From contig JANSLP010000140.1 in the NCBI GenBank assembly GCA_029298735.1, positions 1-64,000 on the forward strand: a stretch of DNA of 64,000 nt, in the 5' to 3' direction. The position numbers were made by a program, and so were the translations under genes. The DNA comes from Ophiostoma sp. CBS 140.51 (Eukaryota; Ascomycota; Sordariomycetes; Ophiostomatales; Ophiostomataceae). Of the stretch, positions 1-10,481 are shown piece after piece. The first letter of the stretch is position 1. Every line of letters begins with the position of its first letter. The notes under the pieces are model-generated. The model was not told where the DNA came from. It ran no database searches and worked only from the letters and a program-made list of their open reading frames with translations.

Positions 1-166
1 AAGCATAATAATAAATAATTTGACCTTTTTGTTCAAAAAGAAATTAATTATCACATTTCAATTTCGAAAGAAAAATAATAGATCCAACAAATTTGATTTC
101 TACATGGCTGTCTTGAAAAGTATGTTGACAAATATCTTCCTCAGGAAAACTCCTCCCACCACCCTC

Positions 167-1771
167 CTACTGCTCAATAACGTAGTCCTTGAACTGGCGC
201 GTGGGCACCTTGCGCTCAAACATAATATCCAGCTCCTCAAACGTGCGGTTCTTGCACTCGGGCAGTCTAAAGTAGCACCAGAAGCAGCACAGCAGCGAGA
301 TGCTGCCATAGACAAGACCGGTCTTGGGGCCCAGGTTGGCCTCGGTACCGTTGATGAGGTAGGGCGAGGCGACATTGTAGATGATGCCGAGCGTCGAGTA
401 GGCAATGAGGGCAATGGCGACGGTGTGGCCACGTAGGCGAGTGGACGATGTCTCGGTAAAAATAACGTAGGCCACGGGGCCGACGGTCAAGAAATAGACA
501 AAGAACCAGAGGATCAGCAAGCCGGCGACGGCGTTGGTGACGGAGGTATTGTTGGTGGGGATGCCCAAGAAGCCGATGAGGAGCATGAGGCCCGTCAAGA
601 ACAGGAGGCCGCCGAAATACAAGGTGCGCCGGCCGAAGCGCGGGATAAGGAAGAAGGAGATGCAAGTGCCGACAAAGCCCAGGGCGGTCATGCCGACATT
701 CATGTTGAAGGCCTGCTGTGCGGGGAAACCGGCCTGTTCAAAGAAGACGACGGCATAAAAGGGCAGCGACAGACCACACAGGATCTGAATGGCCCAAGCC
801 ATGGCCGAGACCTCGGTACGCCTCAAATTGGTGCCCTTGAAGCACTCGACATAGCTTGACGACGCCTGGTACTCAAGCTCGCGCTCGTTGGTACGCTGAA
901 CGAGGGCCAACATGGCGCGGGCATCGGCGTCCGGGTCGGCACAGCCACTGGCCAAGCGGCGCAGAGCCTTCTCGGCCTCATCCATACGGCCCTTGCGCAC
1001 CAGCCAGTAGGGCGACTCGGGAGCCCAGGGGATGAAGCTCAGAATCAAGACAGGCCAGATCCACTGCAGCGCAAAGGGGATCCGGTAGGCCCACTCGGTC
1101 AAGTTGCCAACATAGCCTGCAAGCACACCCGAAGCCAGAAGCTGGCCAATGGACCAGCACAGGTTGACGTAGGCTGTGAGGATATCACGAAGGCGCAGAG
1201 GACAGACCTCTGAGGCATATGTGGGAGCAAGCGATGATAGGATACCCCAGATGGTGCCACACAACATCTCGCCGACCAAAAGAACAGCATTGCTGGGGGC
1301 GAAGAAGGTGAGGAAGACAAAGCCCGTTAACAGCAGTAGGCAACCGATGAGCGTCATTTTGCGGCCAAAGGCCTCGGCAACGTGACCTTGCAGACCGCCA
1401 CCGAGAACACGACCGACAGGTGAGCTCATGGCAAAGGCCGTCTGCCAGGGTGCCGAGACAGTGTATTCTCCCTCAAACAAAAAGCCATACTTGCGCTTGA
1501 ACGACGGCAGACCATAAAGGTTCGTGATGAGGTCCGAGTCGTAGCCGTCCATGATGATGCACACACAAAATAACATCGACCACACGACGGCCATGGGGTG
1601 CGTGCGGAACGCCTCACGGACCGTCATCTTGTGCTCGCGGTCAGTGGCCTCGTTGGCGGCGTGCTCATAGTGCTTGATCTCCATGACGTCGGCGCGGCCA
1701 GTCTCGGTCTTGTCGAGGTCCGCTGCCGTGGCCGCCGGCGCGGGAAGGACAGTGTCTGCCTTTTCGGCCAT
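167..1771 (-). CDS. MFS sugar transporter, maltose/alpha-glucoside permease type
   Basis: Single-exon gene of 534 residues, the usual length for fungal sugar permeases. It shows about 12 hydrophobic segments and the family signatures GRKMTL after TM2-3, PESPYWLVRKGR before the central loop, FGRRTL in the second half, and a C-terminal PECKNRTFEELD followed by VPTRQFKDY, a tail typical of fungal alpha-glucoside:H+ symporters. It should sit in the plasma membrane and import a di- or monosaccharide by proton symport; the exact sugar cannot be read from sequence. I chose the ATG at 1771 (MAEKADTV) because the family normally starts with a short hydrophilic tail; the frame is open further upstream but that part is not transporter-like. 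It diverges from the hydroxyacid oxidase gene, and a TATTTAAG box lies about 140 bp upstream. Confidence 0.9.
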   Translation of the reverse strand: MAEKADTVLPAPAATAADLDKTETGRADVMEIKHYEHAANEATDREHKMTVREAFRTHPMAVVWSMLFCVCIIMDGYDSDLITNLYGLPSFKRKYGFLFEGEYTVSAPWQTAFAMSSPVGRVLGGGLQGHVAEAFGRKMTLIGCLLLLTGFVFLTFFAPSNAVLLVGEMLCGTIWGILSSLAPTYASEVCPLRLRDILTAYVNLCWSIGQLLASGVLAGYVGNLTEWAYRIPFALQWIWPVLILSFIPWAPESPYWLVRKGRMDEAEKALRRLASGCADPDADARAMLALVQRTNERELEYQASSSYVECFKGTNLRRTEVSAMAWAIQILCGLSLPFYAVVFFEQAGFPAQQAFNMNVGMTALGFVGTCISFFLIPRFGRRTLYFGGLLFLTGLMLLIGFLGIPTNNTSVTNAVAGLLILWFFVYFLTVGPVAYVIFTETSSTRLRGHTVAIALIAYSTLGIIYNVASPYLINGTEANLGPKTGLVYGSISLLCCFWCYFRLPECKNRTFEELDIMFERKVPTRQFKDYVIEQ

Positions 1772-2758
1772 GGTGAGTGTTGGGGTGGTGGTGGGGGAAA
1801 AATAAAAGAAGTCAGAAAAAAGGTGAAGATGTTCAGACAGAACGCAGAACGATGATAGCTGAGAGCTTGACGATCTGAGGCAGGAGCAGTCAGGGTGGAC
1901 CTCGTCGCGTCTATTTAAGCTTCTCGCGACGGCAGTCACGACGGCGGTCGTTCTTTCCTGCAGGACAAAAAGAAGTACGGAGTACCTTGCTGCAGCTTCT
2001 GATTTTCTCCAAATCTGGCCCATGCGTCTCGTCTCCGCGACCATACCCCGGATTGGTATGTATGGGGGAAGGTAAGTGAGTGTCTACCCCGGATTTCGAA
2101 TTAAGCTCCGGGGATCTCCACGTTTCGTGAATGATTTCCTTTCTCTTCTTGTTGTGTTCGGATTTTCTCCAGCACTTCAAAGTTTCAGCTCCTTTCTCCC
2201 TTTATTCTTACGGAGGATTTGCCCGTCTTTCTTTCCCAGAGTGTGCCTTCCCATTCCCGCACGCGATTTCCTTTTTAGAAAACATGGGCATGCCGACAAG
2301 CTACCGATTGTCCTCCGGCCGGGGGCGCCTGCCGTTTACAGCGAACGCGGGGGGTCTTCGTTAGCGCTTTCTTTCTCGTCTCCACACTAGTGACAGTCAG
2401 GGGTCACACCTGCCACAATAACCTTGCCAGAAACGTCTTCAGCGCCAGCGGTTTGTTTCTTCAGCTTCCCCTCTTTCAAAACAGCAACTTGGCCCGGTCG
2501 GGGTGAATTACCCCAGATGCAGACAACAGACAACTCTGCCCACCTGGATCGGCACTCGGCGTCAAAATCATGCGTCATGATCAAAGAAGGTCAATGGGGT
2601 AGCTCGACGGCTCCATCACAAGACAATTTGCAGCGTCGACTGTTCAGCTTGCATAAAGACAACTGGTCTAGCTTCAACATGCCTTGACCATTGCCGCACT
2701 TGACGACCGCACCCTCTTCCTCTTTGCCGACCTTTCTTCACCCTCTCCTCTTCTCGCC
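1772..2758. promoter_or_regulatory. Divergent intergenic promoter, transporter (-) / hydroxyacid oxidase (+)
   Basis: 987 bp separate the two divergent start codons. No ORF here looks coding. The region holds a TATTTAAG box near 1912-1919, suited to the transporter, a palindromic GTACGGAGTAC at 1975-1985, and the CreA-like boxes described separately. Shared control of the two genes is an inference from the layout. Confidence 0.5.
2045..2113. promoter_or_regulatory. Cluster of CreA-like boxes with an 11-bp direct repeat
   Basis: The 11-mer TACCCCGGATT occurs at 2045-2055 and again at 2086-2096, 41 bp apart. Each copy contains CCCCGG, the complement of CCGGGG, which fits the CreA/Cre1 consensus SYGGRG. 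A third CCGGGG lies at 2108-2113. CreA represses genes for use of poorer carbon sources, which would suit a sugar transporter promoter. Binding is inferred from the consensus only. Confidence 0.4.
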
Positions 2759-3856
2759 ATGGACCCTGACCCCATCCAAACACTCGCCGACCTTGAGCGC
2801 ACCGCCCTCGCCCGTGTTGACAAAGTCACCCGCGAATACTGGGCCCACGGCGCCGGTGAGAACATTACCGTGCGCGAGAATGCCACGGCGTTTGACCAGT
2901 ACCGCCTGCGGCCACGCGTGCTCCGAAATGTGAGCAAGATCGACATGTCGACGCCCGTCCTCAAGGGTTTGGTGGCCGATTTTCCCATTGGCATTGCCCC
3001 GTCGGGCTGGCACAAGATGGCCCACCCGGATGGCGAGGCCGCCACAGCGGCAGCCGCTCGTGCGCTTGGTAGCATTATGGGTGTGTCCATGGGCACTGTG
3101 GTCGGTGCCTCACCAGAGGACTGCTATTCACCGGAAGACGTAAAGGCAGCCGGTGGAGACGCAGCAGCTTTCTTTCAGCTGTACATGTTCAACGACCGCA
3201 AACTGATGTCCGATGTTCTGCGACGAATCGAAAAGGCCGGCTACCGTGCCATTCTCCTCACGGTGGACACTCCTTATGTTGGCAAGCGCGTCTCTGAGAT
3301 CCGCAACCGGCCACAGCTGCCCCGGTTCTTGACAACAATCAACTTTGGCACCATGGTCGCCGACACGGGCAGCTTGAAGATTGACAGCAGCCTGGTCTGG
3401 GAGGAGATCTTGCCGTGGCTCAGGTCTACTACCTCCCTCGAGATCTGGCTCAAGGGCATCTCAACAGCTGAAGACGCAGCACTGGCCGTCCAGCACGGCG
3501 TCGACGGCATTGTCGTCAGCAACCACGGTGGACGGCAGCTCGACTTGTGTGTCCCGGCACTGGATGCGTTGCCAGAAGTGGTGGCCGCTGTTCAAGGCAA
3601 GATACCAGTGCACGTCGACGGCGGTGTGCGGCGCGGTGAAGACGTCTTCCGAGCGCTAGCATTGGGTGCCGATTTTGTATGGATAGGCCGGCCGGCACTC
3701 TGGGGACTGGCGTGCGGTGGGCAGCAAGGGGTTGAGCGGATGCTGACCATTTTGCGGGAAGAACTCAAGCTATGCATGGGCCTGGCCGGGTGTGCATCTC
3801 TGAAAGAGGTCACACCAGCATGTCTGCGGCTCGTGGGATCGAGTGCGAAACTGTAG
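2759..3856 (+). CDS. FMN-dependent alpha-hydroxyacid oxidase/dehydrogenase, probably peroxisomal
   Basis: A single-exon protein of 365 residues, the usual length for glycolate/lactate-oxidase-like flavoproteins without a cytochrome b5 domain. It folds as a TIM barrel and oxidises 2-hydroxyacids to 2-oxoacids. Family residues are present: Tyr27 in REYWAHGAGE, Tyr142 in QLYMFNDR, Asp170 and Arg177 in LTVDTPYVGKR, Lys232 in WLKGIST, and catalytic His256 with Arg259 in SNHGGRQLD. The last three residues, AKL, form a classical PTS1, so peroxisomal import is likely. The start is the ATG at 2759 in a CGCCATGG context; the frame is open upstream but has no other ATG. It diverges from a sugar transporter. 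The true substrate (glycolate, L-lactate or a longer hydroxyacid) cannot be told. Confidence 0.9.
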   Translation: MDPDPIQTLADLERTALARVDKVTREYWAHGAGENITVRENATAFDQYRLRPRVLRNVSKIDMSTPVLKGLVADFPIGIAPSGWHKMAHPDGEAATAAAARALGSIMGVSMGTVVGASPEDCYSPEDVKAAGGDAAAFFQLYMFNDRKLMSDVLRRIEKAGYRAILLTVDTPYVGKRVSEIRNRPQLPRFLTTINFGTMVADTGSLKIDSSLVWEEILPWLRSTTSLEIWLKGISTAEDAALAVQHGVDGIVVSNHGGRQLDLCVPALDALPEVVAAVQGKIPVHVDGGVRRGEDVFRALALGADFVWIGRPALWGLACGGQQGVERMLTILREELKLCMGLAGCASLKEVTPACLRLVGSSAKL

Positions 3857-6093
3857 GAAGGTAAGAGAAAAAGAAGGAAACACGACGATGACGACGACGA
3901 TATTGTTTTGTAAGCCATATTGGAGTTTTAAACTTGGAATAGAAGCGTCATGATCATGAATAGAGACTCGAAAAGGGAATACGAGCCAGGCTTGCTATGG
4001 TGACACAGAAAAGTGAGATGCATTGCATGACGCGGTCTACTCGATGCTTCTTTTTACCCCTTTCAGAATATCCCCGTGCGTGCATAATTCTTCAGCAGTT
4101 TTCGGCTTCAGTCGTCAGTGTCAGTGTACAGTGTGCCGTCTATCTTCACCGAATAATAGTCTAGACAGATGTGGGTTTTACCTTCACCCTTTCTGTAGTT
4201 GTACATTCTCTCCACGGCTCACCGTCGCTCCGAGGTCACACAAGAAGGCAAAAGGAGGCGAGAGGCGCAAAACACGGCGTGCGGTGAAGGAATATGAGGT
4301 GACAATAACTACTGCGAGTCTCGTAGGACAAAAGAACCGGAGGGACAGAGGCAGGAAAGCAGGTGTCACAAATAAGAGGCGAGATACAGGAGATTCTCGC
4401 ACGTCGTACATCACACAGTCCTTTTGTGCTCGCCAGGGGCTTGGGCCCGCCTTCCGGGTAACACCCGAGCATGACTCCCAATCAGGAGTCGAAGCCTTCT
4501 TTTTTAAGTGTGCAACATGCGCGTCGGATCAAAGACCATGGCTTTGGACCGGGATCGACATATATCCCTTAAGAGAGACGATCATGACTCGGCAACTTTA
4601 ACACTTTAACCCTTAATGTTGACAATATAGATGGCGTGCATTTGAGCTGTTGAAGCCACAGAATCCAACTCCAGGCGAACGACCAGGGTATTTCCAAGAA
4701 AATACTTTGCAGAGACAGAAAGACATCGCCGACTTCACCGGTTGTAGATGTGTGTATCCACGCAATAAAACATATAATTGCAGACAATTTGAATAAATTT
4801 AGTGGAAATTCAGACTCGACTCGTCATCCATAACCAATCTGCGTCCGGTTGTACAAGTCTGGAGAAAAAACAGGGGTCTTTCCATGGTAAACAGCTTCCT
4901 CCCGGTCGATATTGTTTCCTTCCTTAGTTGTGTGTATTATTGTCTCAGTCGAAGTCTTATGATATTTGACTCGTTGCCTCTTTGTACAACATAGGTTACG
5001 AGGCGGTCGCCACGTTTTTGCTGTGTTGCGGTTTTGCGCCAATGGGGGAAATTGCATGGCAAAAGAGAGACAACATCGCGATTCCACACAAGTCGACAGC
5101 AATACTGACAGTGAGTGTCGTGATGGCCCGTGGACATTTCTGTAAAGACGGTGTCAACTGAAACAGTCAAGAAGAATGTGCAATGAGGCTCGCAAACAAG
5201 CCCCAGATGAACAAATTTCCCCCGGAAAGGCCATGTGTATGTATGGTGAAGGTTTCTTGTGTCAAAATAATATCAACGGCGAGCGCCAAAAAAATCACGA
5301 AAGAGATACACAAATAGGGGCTACAAAGTAAACAAAGACACATCTTGACAATGCACTAGCAACGGATCAAAAAGTACCCGAATACACGACACCGGCGTTC
5401 CCCGGGCCCCGGCAGGAGTCTGATCGACGGTATGTCCGCGTTCAGCTCGATCTAGCAGCCTTTTCGCGATATCTCTGGATGTTGAACTTGTTTACCGCAC
5501 GATGTCTCCCATAATTTTGTGCTCCCTATCATGAGGCTCCACCCAACGTTCCTCAACGCTTTCTTGCTCAGTCGTACGTTGGCATCAACAAAAGAACGGT
5601 GAAGATGTGAGATGTGGAGGATGTGGAGGATGCGGACGGTGGCCGAGGATGAAATTCGAGGCTTCACACAAATTCACCACAAAATTCACATGTAGAGAGA
5701 CAGCCTTGGTGTAGCACCATCTCCACAGTCTCCACCTCTTCTTGTTTTATTGTGTCTCTTCCATCCACACGGTCGGAGGATGAGAGACATTGAGGATAGA
5801 GATGAGCGTCGTCAATGTAGGACAAGTCTCTTCATCGAGACGCCAGGACGAATTGTGTGAGGCAATTCTCTCTCATCACAGGCTACCGCCACTTCATCTC
5901 GCCTACCCACGGACTTCATCTCACAAAGTCAAGTCTCTCGAGACACTTGAGACAATTCTGTATACAGCTTACAGAGACAATGTTGAGAGACAACGCTGAG
6001 AGACAAAGTCAAGTCCTTAGCGGTGAGTGGTGTGTTTTCCCGACATGACTTCTTCAACGACAACATAGCCTTTCTTGTCGACCTCCATTCAAG
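3857..6093. other. Intergenic, no gene supported
   Basis: Mixed-composition DNA with only short, overlapping open frames on both strands and no recognisable domain. The distal end (about 5,940-6,010) is rich in imperfect GAGACA-type repeats and leads into the first hydrophobin promoter; GGATGTGGA repeats occur near 5,610-5,635. Confidence 0.5.
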
Positions 6094-6099
6094 TATAAA
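6094..6099 (+). promoter_or_regulatory. TATA box of hydrophobin gene 1
   Basis: TATAAA lies 154 bp before the start codon. The other two intact hydrophobin genes have the same word at 121 and 116 bp, which supports a real core promoter. Confidence 0.5.
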
Positions 6100-6247
6100 G
6101 TCAACCATCCTCCCTCGTCTTGTTCCGTCTGTTTCTATTTTCCTCATCAAGCCTTCAGCAACACTCAGCTCAGCATCCACTAATTCAAAACACAACACTC
6201 ACAATCAACTCACACATACGAACTCCGTTCACCCCCAAACCATCAAC

Positions 6248-7044
6248 ATGAAGTTCCACGTCCTCGCCCTCACTGCCATCTTCGCCACGGCCATGGCCGT
6301 TCCCTACGCCGGTTCCTCGGACGGCAGCCCGGGCGGTGCTGGTGGCAACGGCGGCTCGACCGGCAACGGCGGCAACAGCGGCAACGGCGGTGACAGCGGC
6401 AACGGCGGCTCTGGTGGTGCCGGTGGCAACGGCGGCTCGGGCTCGGGTGGCAGCACCACCGGCTCCGGCACCGGCACCGGCACTGGCGGTTCTGGCACTG
6501 GCACTGGAACCGGAACTGGTACTGGCACCGGCACTGGCACTGGTACCGGCACTGGCACTGGTACCGGCACGGGTACTGGTACTGGCGGCACTGGTACTGG
6601 CACCGGCAACGGTGGTGACGGCGGCAACGGCGGCAACGGCGGTAATACCGGCGGCAGCACCAGCTACAATGGCTGCCCGAACGGTGCTTTGTTGGACGCA
6701 ATCCCTGTGTGCTGCTCGGTGAGCGTCCTGGGCATCGCCAATCTTGATTGTGCTGCTCGTAAGTCTCCTCTCTAGCTCCTCTCTTTATTTCCCAGAGATA
6801 TTAACAGCTTAAAAAGCCCCAGAGACACCCACGTCAGGCTCTGACTTCAAGGCCATCTGCAATGGCATTTCTAAGCAGCCTAACTGCTGTACCGTCTCTC
6901 TTGTACGTACCAATACGCGATTTGTTTACTCGCTCTCTCTCTCTGTCTTCTTGTTTTTCTCTTCACCAAAATTTCCGCTACTAACCTTATATTGTGCAGG
7001 CTGGCATTGGTCTGATCTGCTCCACCCCCCCTGGCACGGCTTAA
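6248..7044 (+). CDS. Class II hydrophobin with long Gly/Thr-repeat N-terminal extension (gene 1)
   Basis: Three exons: 6248-6758, 6817-6902, 7000-7044; 213 residues. Residues 1-17 are a signal peptide (MKFHVLALTAIFATAMA). About 20-138 are a Gly/Ser/Asn then Gly/Thr repeat, and 143-206 the hydrophobin domain. The eight cysteines (143, 155-156, 168, 185, 194-195, 206) are spaced 11-CC-11-16-8-CC-10 with 7 residues after the last, almost exactly the class II pattern (C-x9/10-CC-x11-C-x16-C-x8/9-CC-x10-C). Intron 1 is phase 1, two residues after Cys4; intron 2 is phase 0, four residues after the second CC. Both splice to keep the pattern. Hydrophobins are secreted and self-assemble at air-water interfaces, coating aerial hyphae and spores. 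The repeat extension is unusual; Gly/Asn-rich linkers are known in the Claviceps fusiformis trihydrophobin. Confidence 0.93.
6461..6609 (+). repeat. Coding repeat, Gly-Thr dipeptide tract inside hydrophobin 1
   Basis: A degenerate 6-bp periodicity, GGCACT/GGTACC/GGAACC, encodes about 25 Gly-Thr units with occasional Gly-Ser-Gly. Synonymous codons vary between units, so the tract is not a perfect microsatellite, but it could still change in length by slippage or unequal exchange. Confidence 0.8.
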
Positions 7045-8152
7045 ATGGAGTCTCTACAGAGCACCGCCCAACCAAAGTTCCAGATATATCTTATCGCATC
7101 TCTGGAGATGGCTGGGCCTGCATGAAGAACGGTATACGGCGAGCTAGGTGTACAAACGAGAAACAGGTGTACACTAACTGTTGCATGTTGGATGACAGCG
7201 TCCATACTACGCAATTGGTATCTCACCTTCTTCATATATAATTTTTTTTCGCTGCTGCATTTCTATAAGTACACATACGCTTTATATTTTCAAATCCAAA
7301 TTGTCTCCTGCGCAACTTTCATCACATACCTTGTTTGTGCAATGTGTTTCAACTCTTAATAGAAGGAATAGAAAAATAAAGCAACATAAGGTAGGCACGC
7401 GGCTGGTCCTGGTTTATGCTGGTTTCTGGCACATTGTTAGATCCCGCACAAAGCAGTTTCTGACCTATCCTGTTCCACAACTTCGTCTACCCACGCTGTA
7501 TTAGAGTTCCACTGCATCGGTAACCAGCCGATTGGAAACTTGGACACAGTTTGAGTGGATTGAACGACAATGTGGTCAAGACGCACGGCAGCTGTTTAGA
7601 GAGTCATGCAAGCGCCGCCTGTGTGGTAACGTGTTCACCCTGTACAACCACAAGACGAACACACTATTTTACAATCTTACTCTTTTCTATCTCTATTAAC
7701 ATTTTTATATGTATCTTCTGAGCTTTGTTGACATTATTACACTTTTTTCTTGTGCTTCTGGTGAGATGGTCTCCAGAAAGCAATCAAGATCGATGGACAT
7801 TGTCGTCAACGAGTGTAAACATGCCCAAAGGAGATAAAAAAATTTCACTTCGGTCACCGGCGAGGTGTCAATGACCTCGTTCAAGGTCAAACACACAGAA
7901 AACGTTCTACGTTTTGCTCACACATCTTTGTTCAAAATTTTATTGTTCTCATTTTTCCCTTTCGTTTTCTGTACACACTCCTCTTTCTCCTTCTGTTTCA
8001 TTTCAAGCATAAAGCTAACAACAACTTCATCTCAGAGACACGAGTGATTTCTCTTCCATTCTCATCAAGTCTCAACTCATATAATATCTCACTCACTACA
8101 GAAGTTATCATATCAACTTTCCTTCAAAATCCTACCATCTCACTCCGAAAAA
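7045..8152. other. Intergenic DNA between hydrophobin 1 and a decayed copy
   Basis: AT-rich, with only short open frames. A CATAAAG box at about 8008-8014 sits some 140 bp before the decayed hydrophobin start, a spacing like that of the intact genes, so it may be the relic's old promoter. Confidence 0.45.
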
Positions 8153-8350
8153 ATACAGTTCACCATCCTCGCACTCGCCTCCATCCTGGCCACGGCTCTG
8201 GCTGACTACCAACCCTGCGCAAATGCCCCGGATGACTACAAATTCTTCAATGTTGTCAAGAGAGTCTTAAGCCATGCATGCTGTGTTTGCCCCGTGCATT
8301 TCACAATTTCATTTTTGCTCGACGATCTTTTCTTTTTTGGTGCGCACTAA
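8153..8350 (+). pseudogene. Hydrophobin relic 1, start codon lost
   Basis: The frame from 8153 begins with ATA where the paralogues have ATG, straight after a CTCACTCCGAAAAA leader that matches CTCACTCCAAA before gene 2. It then encodes a signal-peptide-like stretch (QFTILALASILATALA) and a YQPC motif like YNPC at the first cysteine of gene 3. After about 65 codons the frame ends at TAA (8348-8350), with no CC pair at a hydrophobin spacing and no second exon recognised. The most economical reading is a dead tandem copy. Use of a non-ATG start cannot be excluded, but the missing cysteine framework argues against a working protein. Confidence 0.6.
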
Positions 8351-8556
8351 GCGACTGTCGTCACAGCGCGGTGTGGTTTTATGGAGAACAACCACATACC
8401 AAACATGGCATCTCGCGATCTTCTGTTGTCTCACATTTTTCGCTCTTTCCACCTTGGCCGCTAGGTATTCTCTCCTAGTTGCTCTTGTAACAAGGTTTAG
8501 AGCAGTGTTTTCTGAATTTTCCCATTCTCCCTTTTCATGTCAACTTTGTCTTTATG

Positions 8557-8562
8557 TATAAA
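8557..8562 (+). promoter_or_regulatory. TATA box of hydrophobin gene 2
   Basis: TATAAA lies 121 bp upstream of the start codon, with a CT-rich leader between, as in the sister genes. Confidence 0.5.
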
Positions 8563-8677
8563 ACCATCAACATCCTTTGCTCATATCCCCGTAGATCTTG
8601 TTTTTCTTTCTTTTTGTTTGCTATTTTATCTGTCAAATCCTTCACAAAACTACTTCATTCTCGCTCCTCACTCCAAA

Positions 8678-9098
8678 ATGCATTTCAGCATCCCTGCAAT
8701 TCTTGCGGCACTCTCCGCCACAGCTATGGCCGGTGCCGGCTCGCCCGGTTACGGTCCTTGTGGTCCTTCCAGGGCACCTTACAAGCCGTACTGCTGCCCG
8801 CAGAGCAGCGACCCCGTCATCTTCGAGGGCTGCGAGCTCCGTACGTCATCCTACCCTTACTCTAGCACATGTAGAGAAACAAATTCTAACAAGCAATACT
8901 AGCTTCGGCCTTCCCGACGTCGCTTCTCGACTTCAAGAGTATCTGCAGCGAGAATGAGCCAAAGTGCTGCACCATTCAAGACGTAAGACCTTGTTTACTT
9001 ACCCTCTCAAAGAATACAGAGGTTGTGCCGTTTACTAACACTTGTGTTAATAGACGAACCCGCCTATTGCGTTCTGTCTCGACCCGCTTTCTGAATAA
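8678..9098 (+). CDS. Class II hydrophobin (gene 2), short and divergent
   Basis: Three exons: 8678-8840, 8903-8982, 9054-9098; 95 residues. A signal peptide covers residues 1-18 (MHFSIPAILAALSATAMA). The cysteines are 28, 39-40, 52, 69, 76-77 and 89, spaced 10-CC-11-16-6-CC-11 with 6 residues after the last. The 6-residue loop before the second CC is shorter than the class II norm of 8-9. LLDFKSIC matches the conserved stretch before Cys5 (SDFKAIC in gene 1). The introns sit at the same two positions and phases as in genes 1 and 3 (phase 1 two residues after Cys4; phase 0 four residues after the second CC), which supports both the gene model and common descent. Expected to be a secreted surface-active coat protein. 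Confidence 0.88.
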
Positions 9099-10481
9099 AC
9101 AGCGTTTACAGCATTAATATCGAGCATTTTCGATGACGTTGTTTGTAGTCGCCGGTCCACCTTTGTTGATGTATTTGTATCTATGCACAAGATAGGACCA
9201 ATCAGTATCTAGATAGTATTGGTAAAAATAAACTGGTAAATAGTCGAAAAAGGACTGAAACAGAAACGAAAAATAAACGTAGATGACGGTACATTTATTG
9301 TTTTACGAGCCTTTGATTTCATATCCCGCTCCGTAAGTTTGGTCTTCAAGCTAGATGTAAACTTAGTAGTTCTTGCTCATTTTGAAAGCTTTAGAGTCGG
9401 TTTTATGGTGATTCAATGCGGTTGTACGAATTACAACAAGAAAGTAAGCACAGTACTACAGATCTCACTCGCATGCATCTTCTTTGCCTTAATTCGTAAG
9501 AATATCACTACTGGTCCTAGAAAATCCACATTATCGTGCATCCATTGTTGAGCATATACTGCTCAAAGGCAAAGCTGTGCTAGTCGAGTTGTACACACCA
9601 GCAAGTGATTCTTTCTTACCAAGGTCAACGTAATTTTATCCTGTCTACTATTTTCCTCCGTCAAGTCTCGACATGTATGTAAGGTATAAAACAAGCGGCA
9701 CTCCTCGTTTATTCATGGTTAATTTGACCTCGTTTAACATCATCCAATTCTCAGCTTATCCCCATTGACCGCAGCGCAGCTCATTTCCCACGTTTCTATA
9801 TCTTGTCGCTTTTCTATTCGTTTTCTTTTTTCCTTTCTTAATGGGATTATTTGCACAGTATTGATGGCTGCCTAGGTGCATACGTTATACCGCTTTAGAC
9901 TTTGTGAGCAGTTAGCCTTATAGTCAACTGTAATATGAACTCCGTACGACAGTACCGAGCGGTGTACGAAGTACTTTCCAAGTTTTGTCTTGTTTCACGA
10001 TCTCCAGTTTCTGCCCTGCGCTATCGATCACTTCCGCTACCCAGACGAGCCAGACAATTGGAAAGTAGGAGAACCGATTTGAATGGACCGGGCAGTGATT
10101 TTTTCTTTCTTTCTTTCTTTCTTTCTTTATATTTCTGCTGGTTGCACAGCTTCTCTTCACCAGTGTCATGCAGGTACAGATGGGAGCTACACGACCGATA
10201 GGAACTGTTTGCCGTTTGTGCCATTTCTATGAGCAACCGTGAGATTGTTTATGACTGTCCAGCTTTGATCGCCAGACTGTTATTAAAATTTTCGACGTTG
10301 AGCTCAGCCTACAGCTATCATGGCCTTCTTTCATATACCATATTTCACGTGTAAAAGTCGACAATATTTCTTGCGATATTCTATTTAGTGGTTCTCTTTT
10401 TTCGCCATCTTCTCACAATGAACGTCCCTATTTTTTTGCTGGAACCCCCATTATCATTTATTCATCCCAACTACGCCCAAA
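9099..10481. other. Intergenic DNA within the hydrophobin array
   Basis: No supported gene. A TATAAA at 9685-9690 has no signal-peptide coding sequence within 200 bp downstream, so it may be all that is left of another promoter, or chance. A TTTC microsatellite lies at 10098-10128. Confidence 0.4.
10098..10128. repeat. (TTTC)n microsatellite
   Basis: About seven tandem TTTC units after a T run. Confidence 0.85.

Noticed and set aside
4023..4601. 192-codon plus-strand frame downstream of the hydroxyacid oxidase
   Set aside because: Irregular composition, no signal peptide or domain, and similar frames on the opposite strand.
9685..9690. TATAAA that might mark a further hydrophobin gene
   Set aside because: No signal-peptide coding sequence or cysteine motif within 200 bp downstream.
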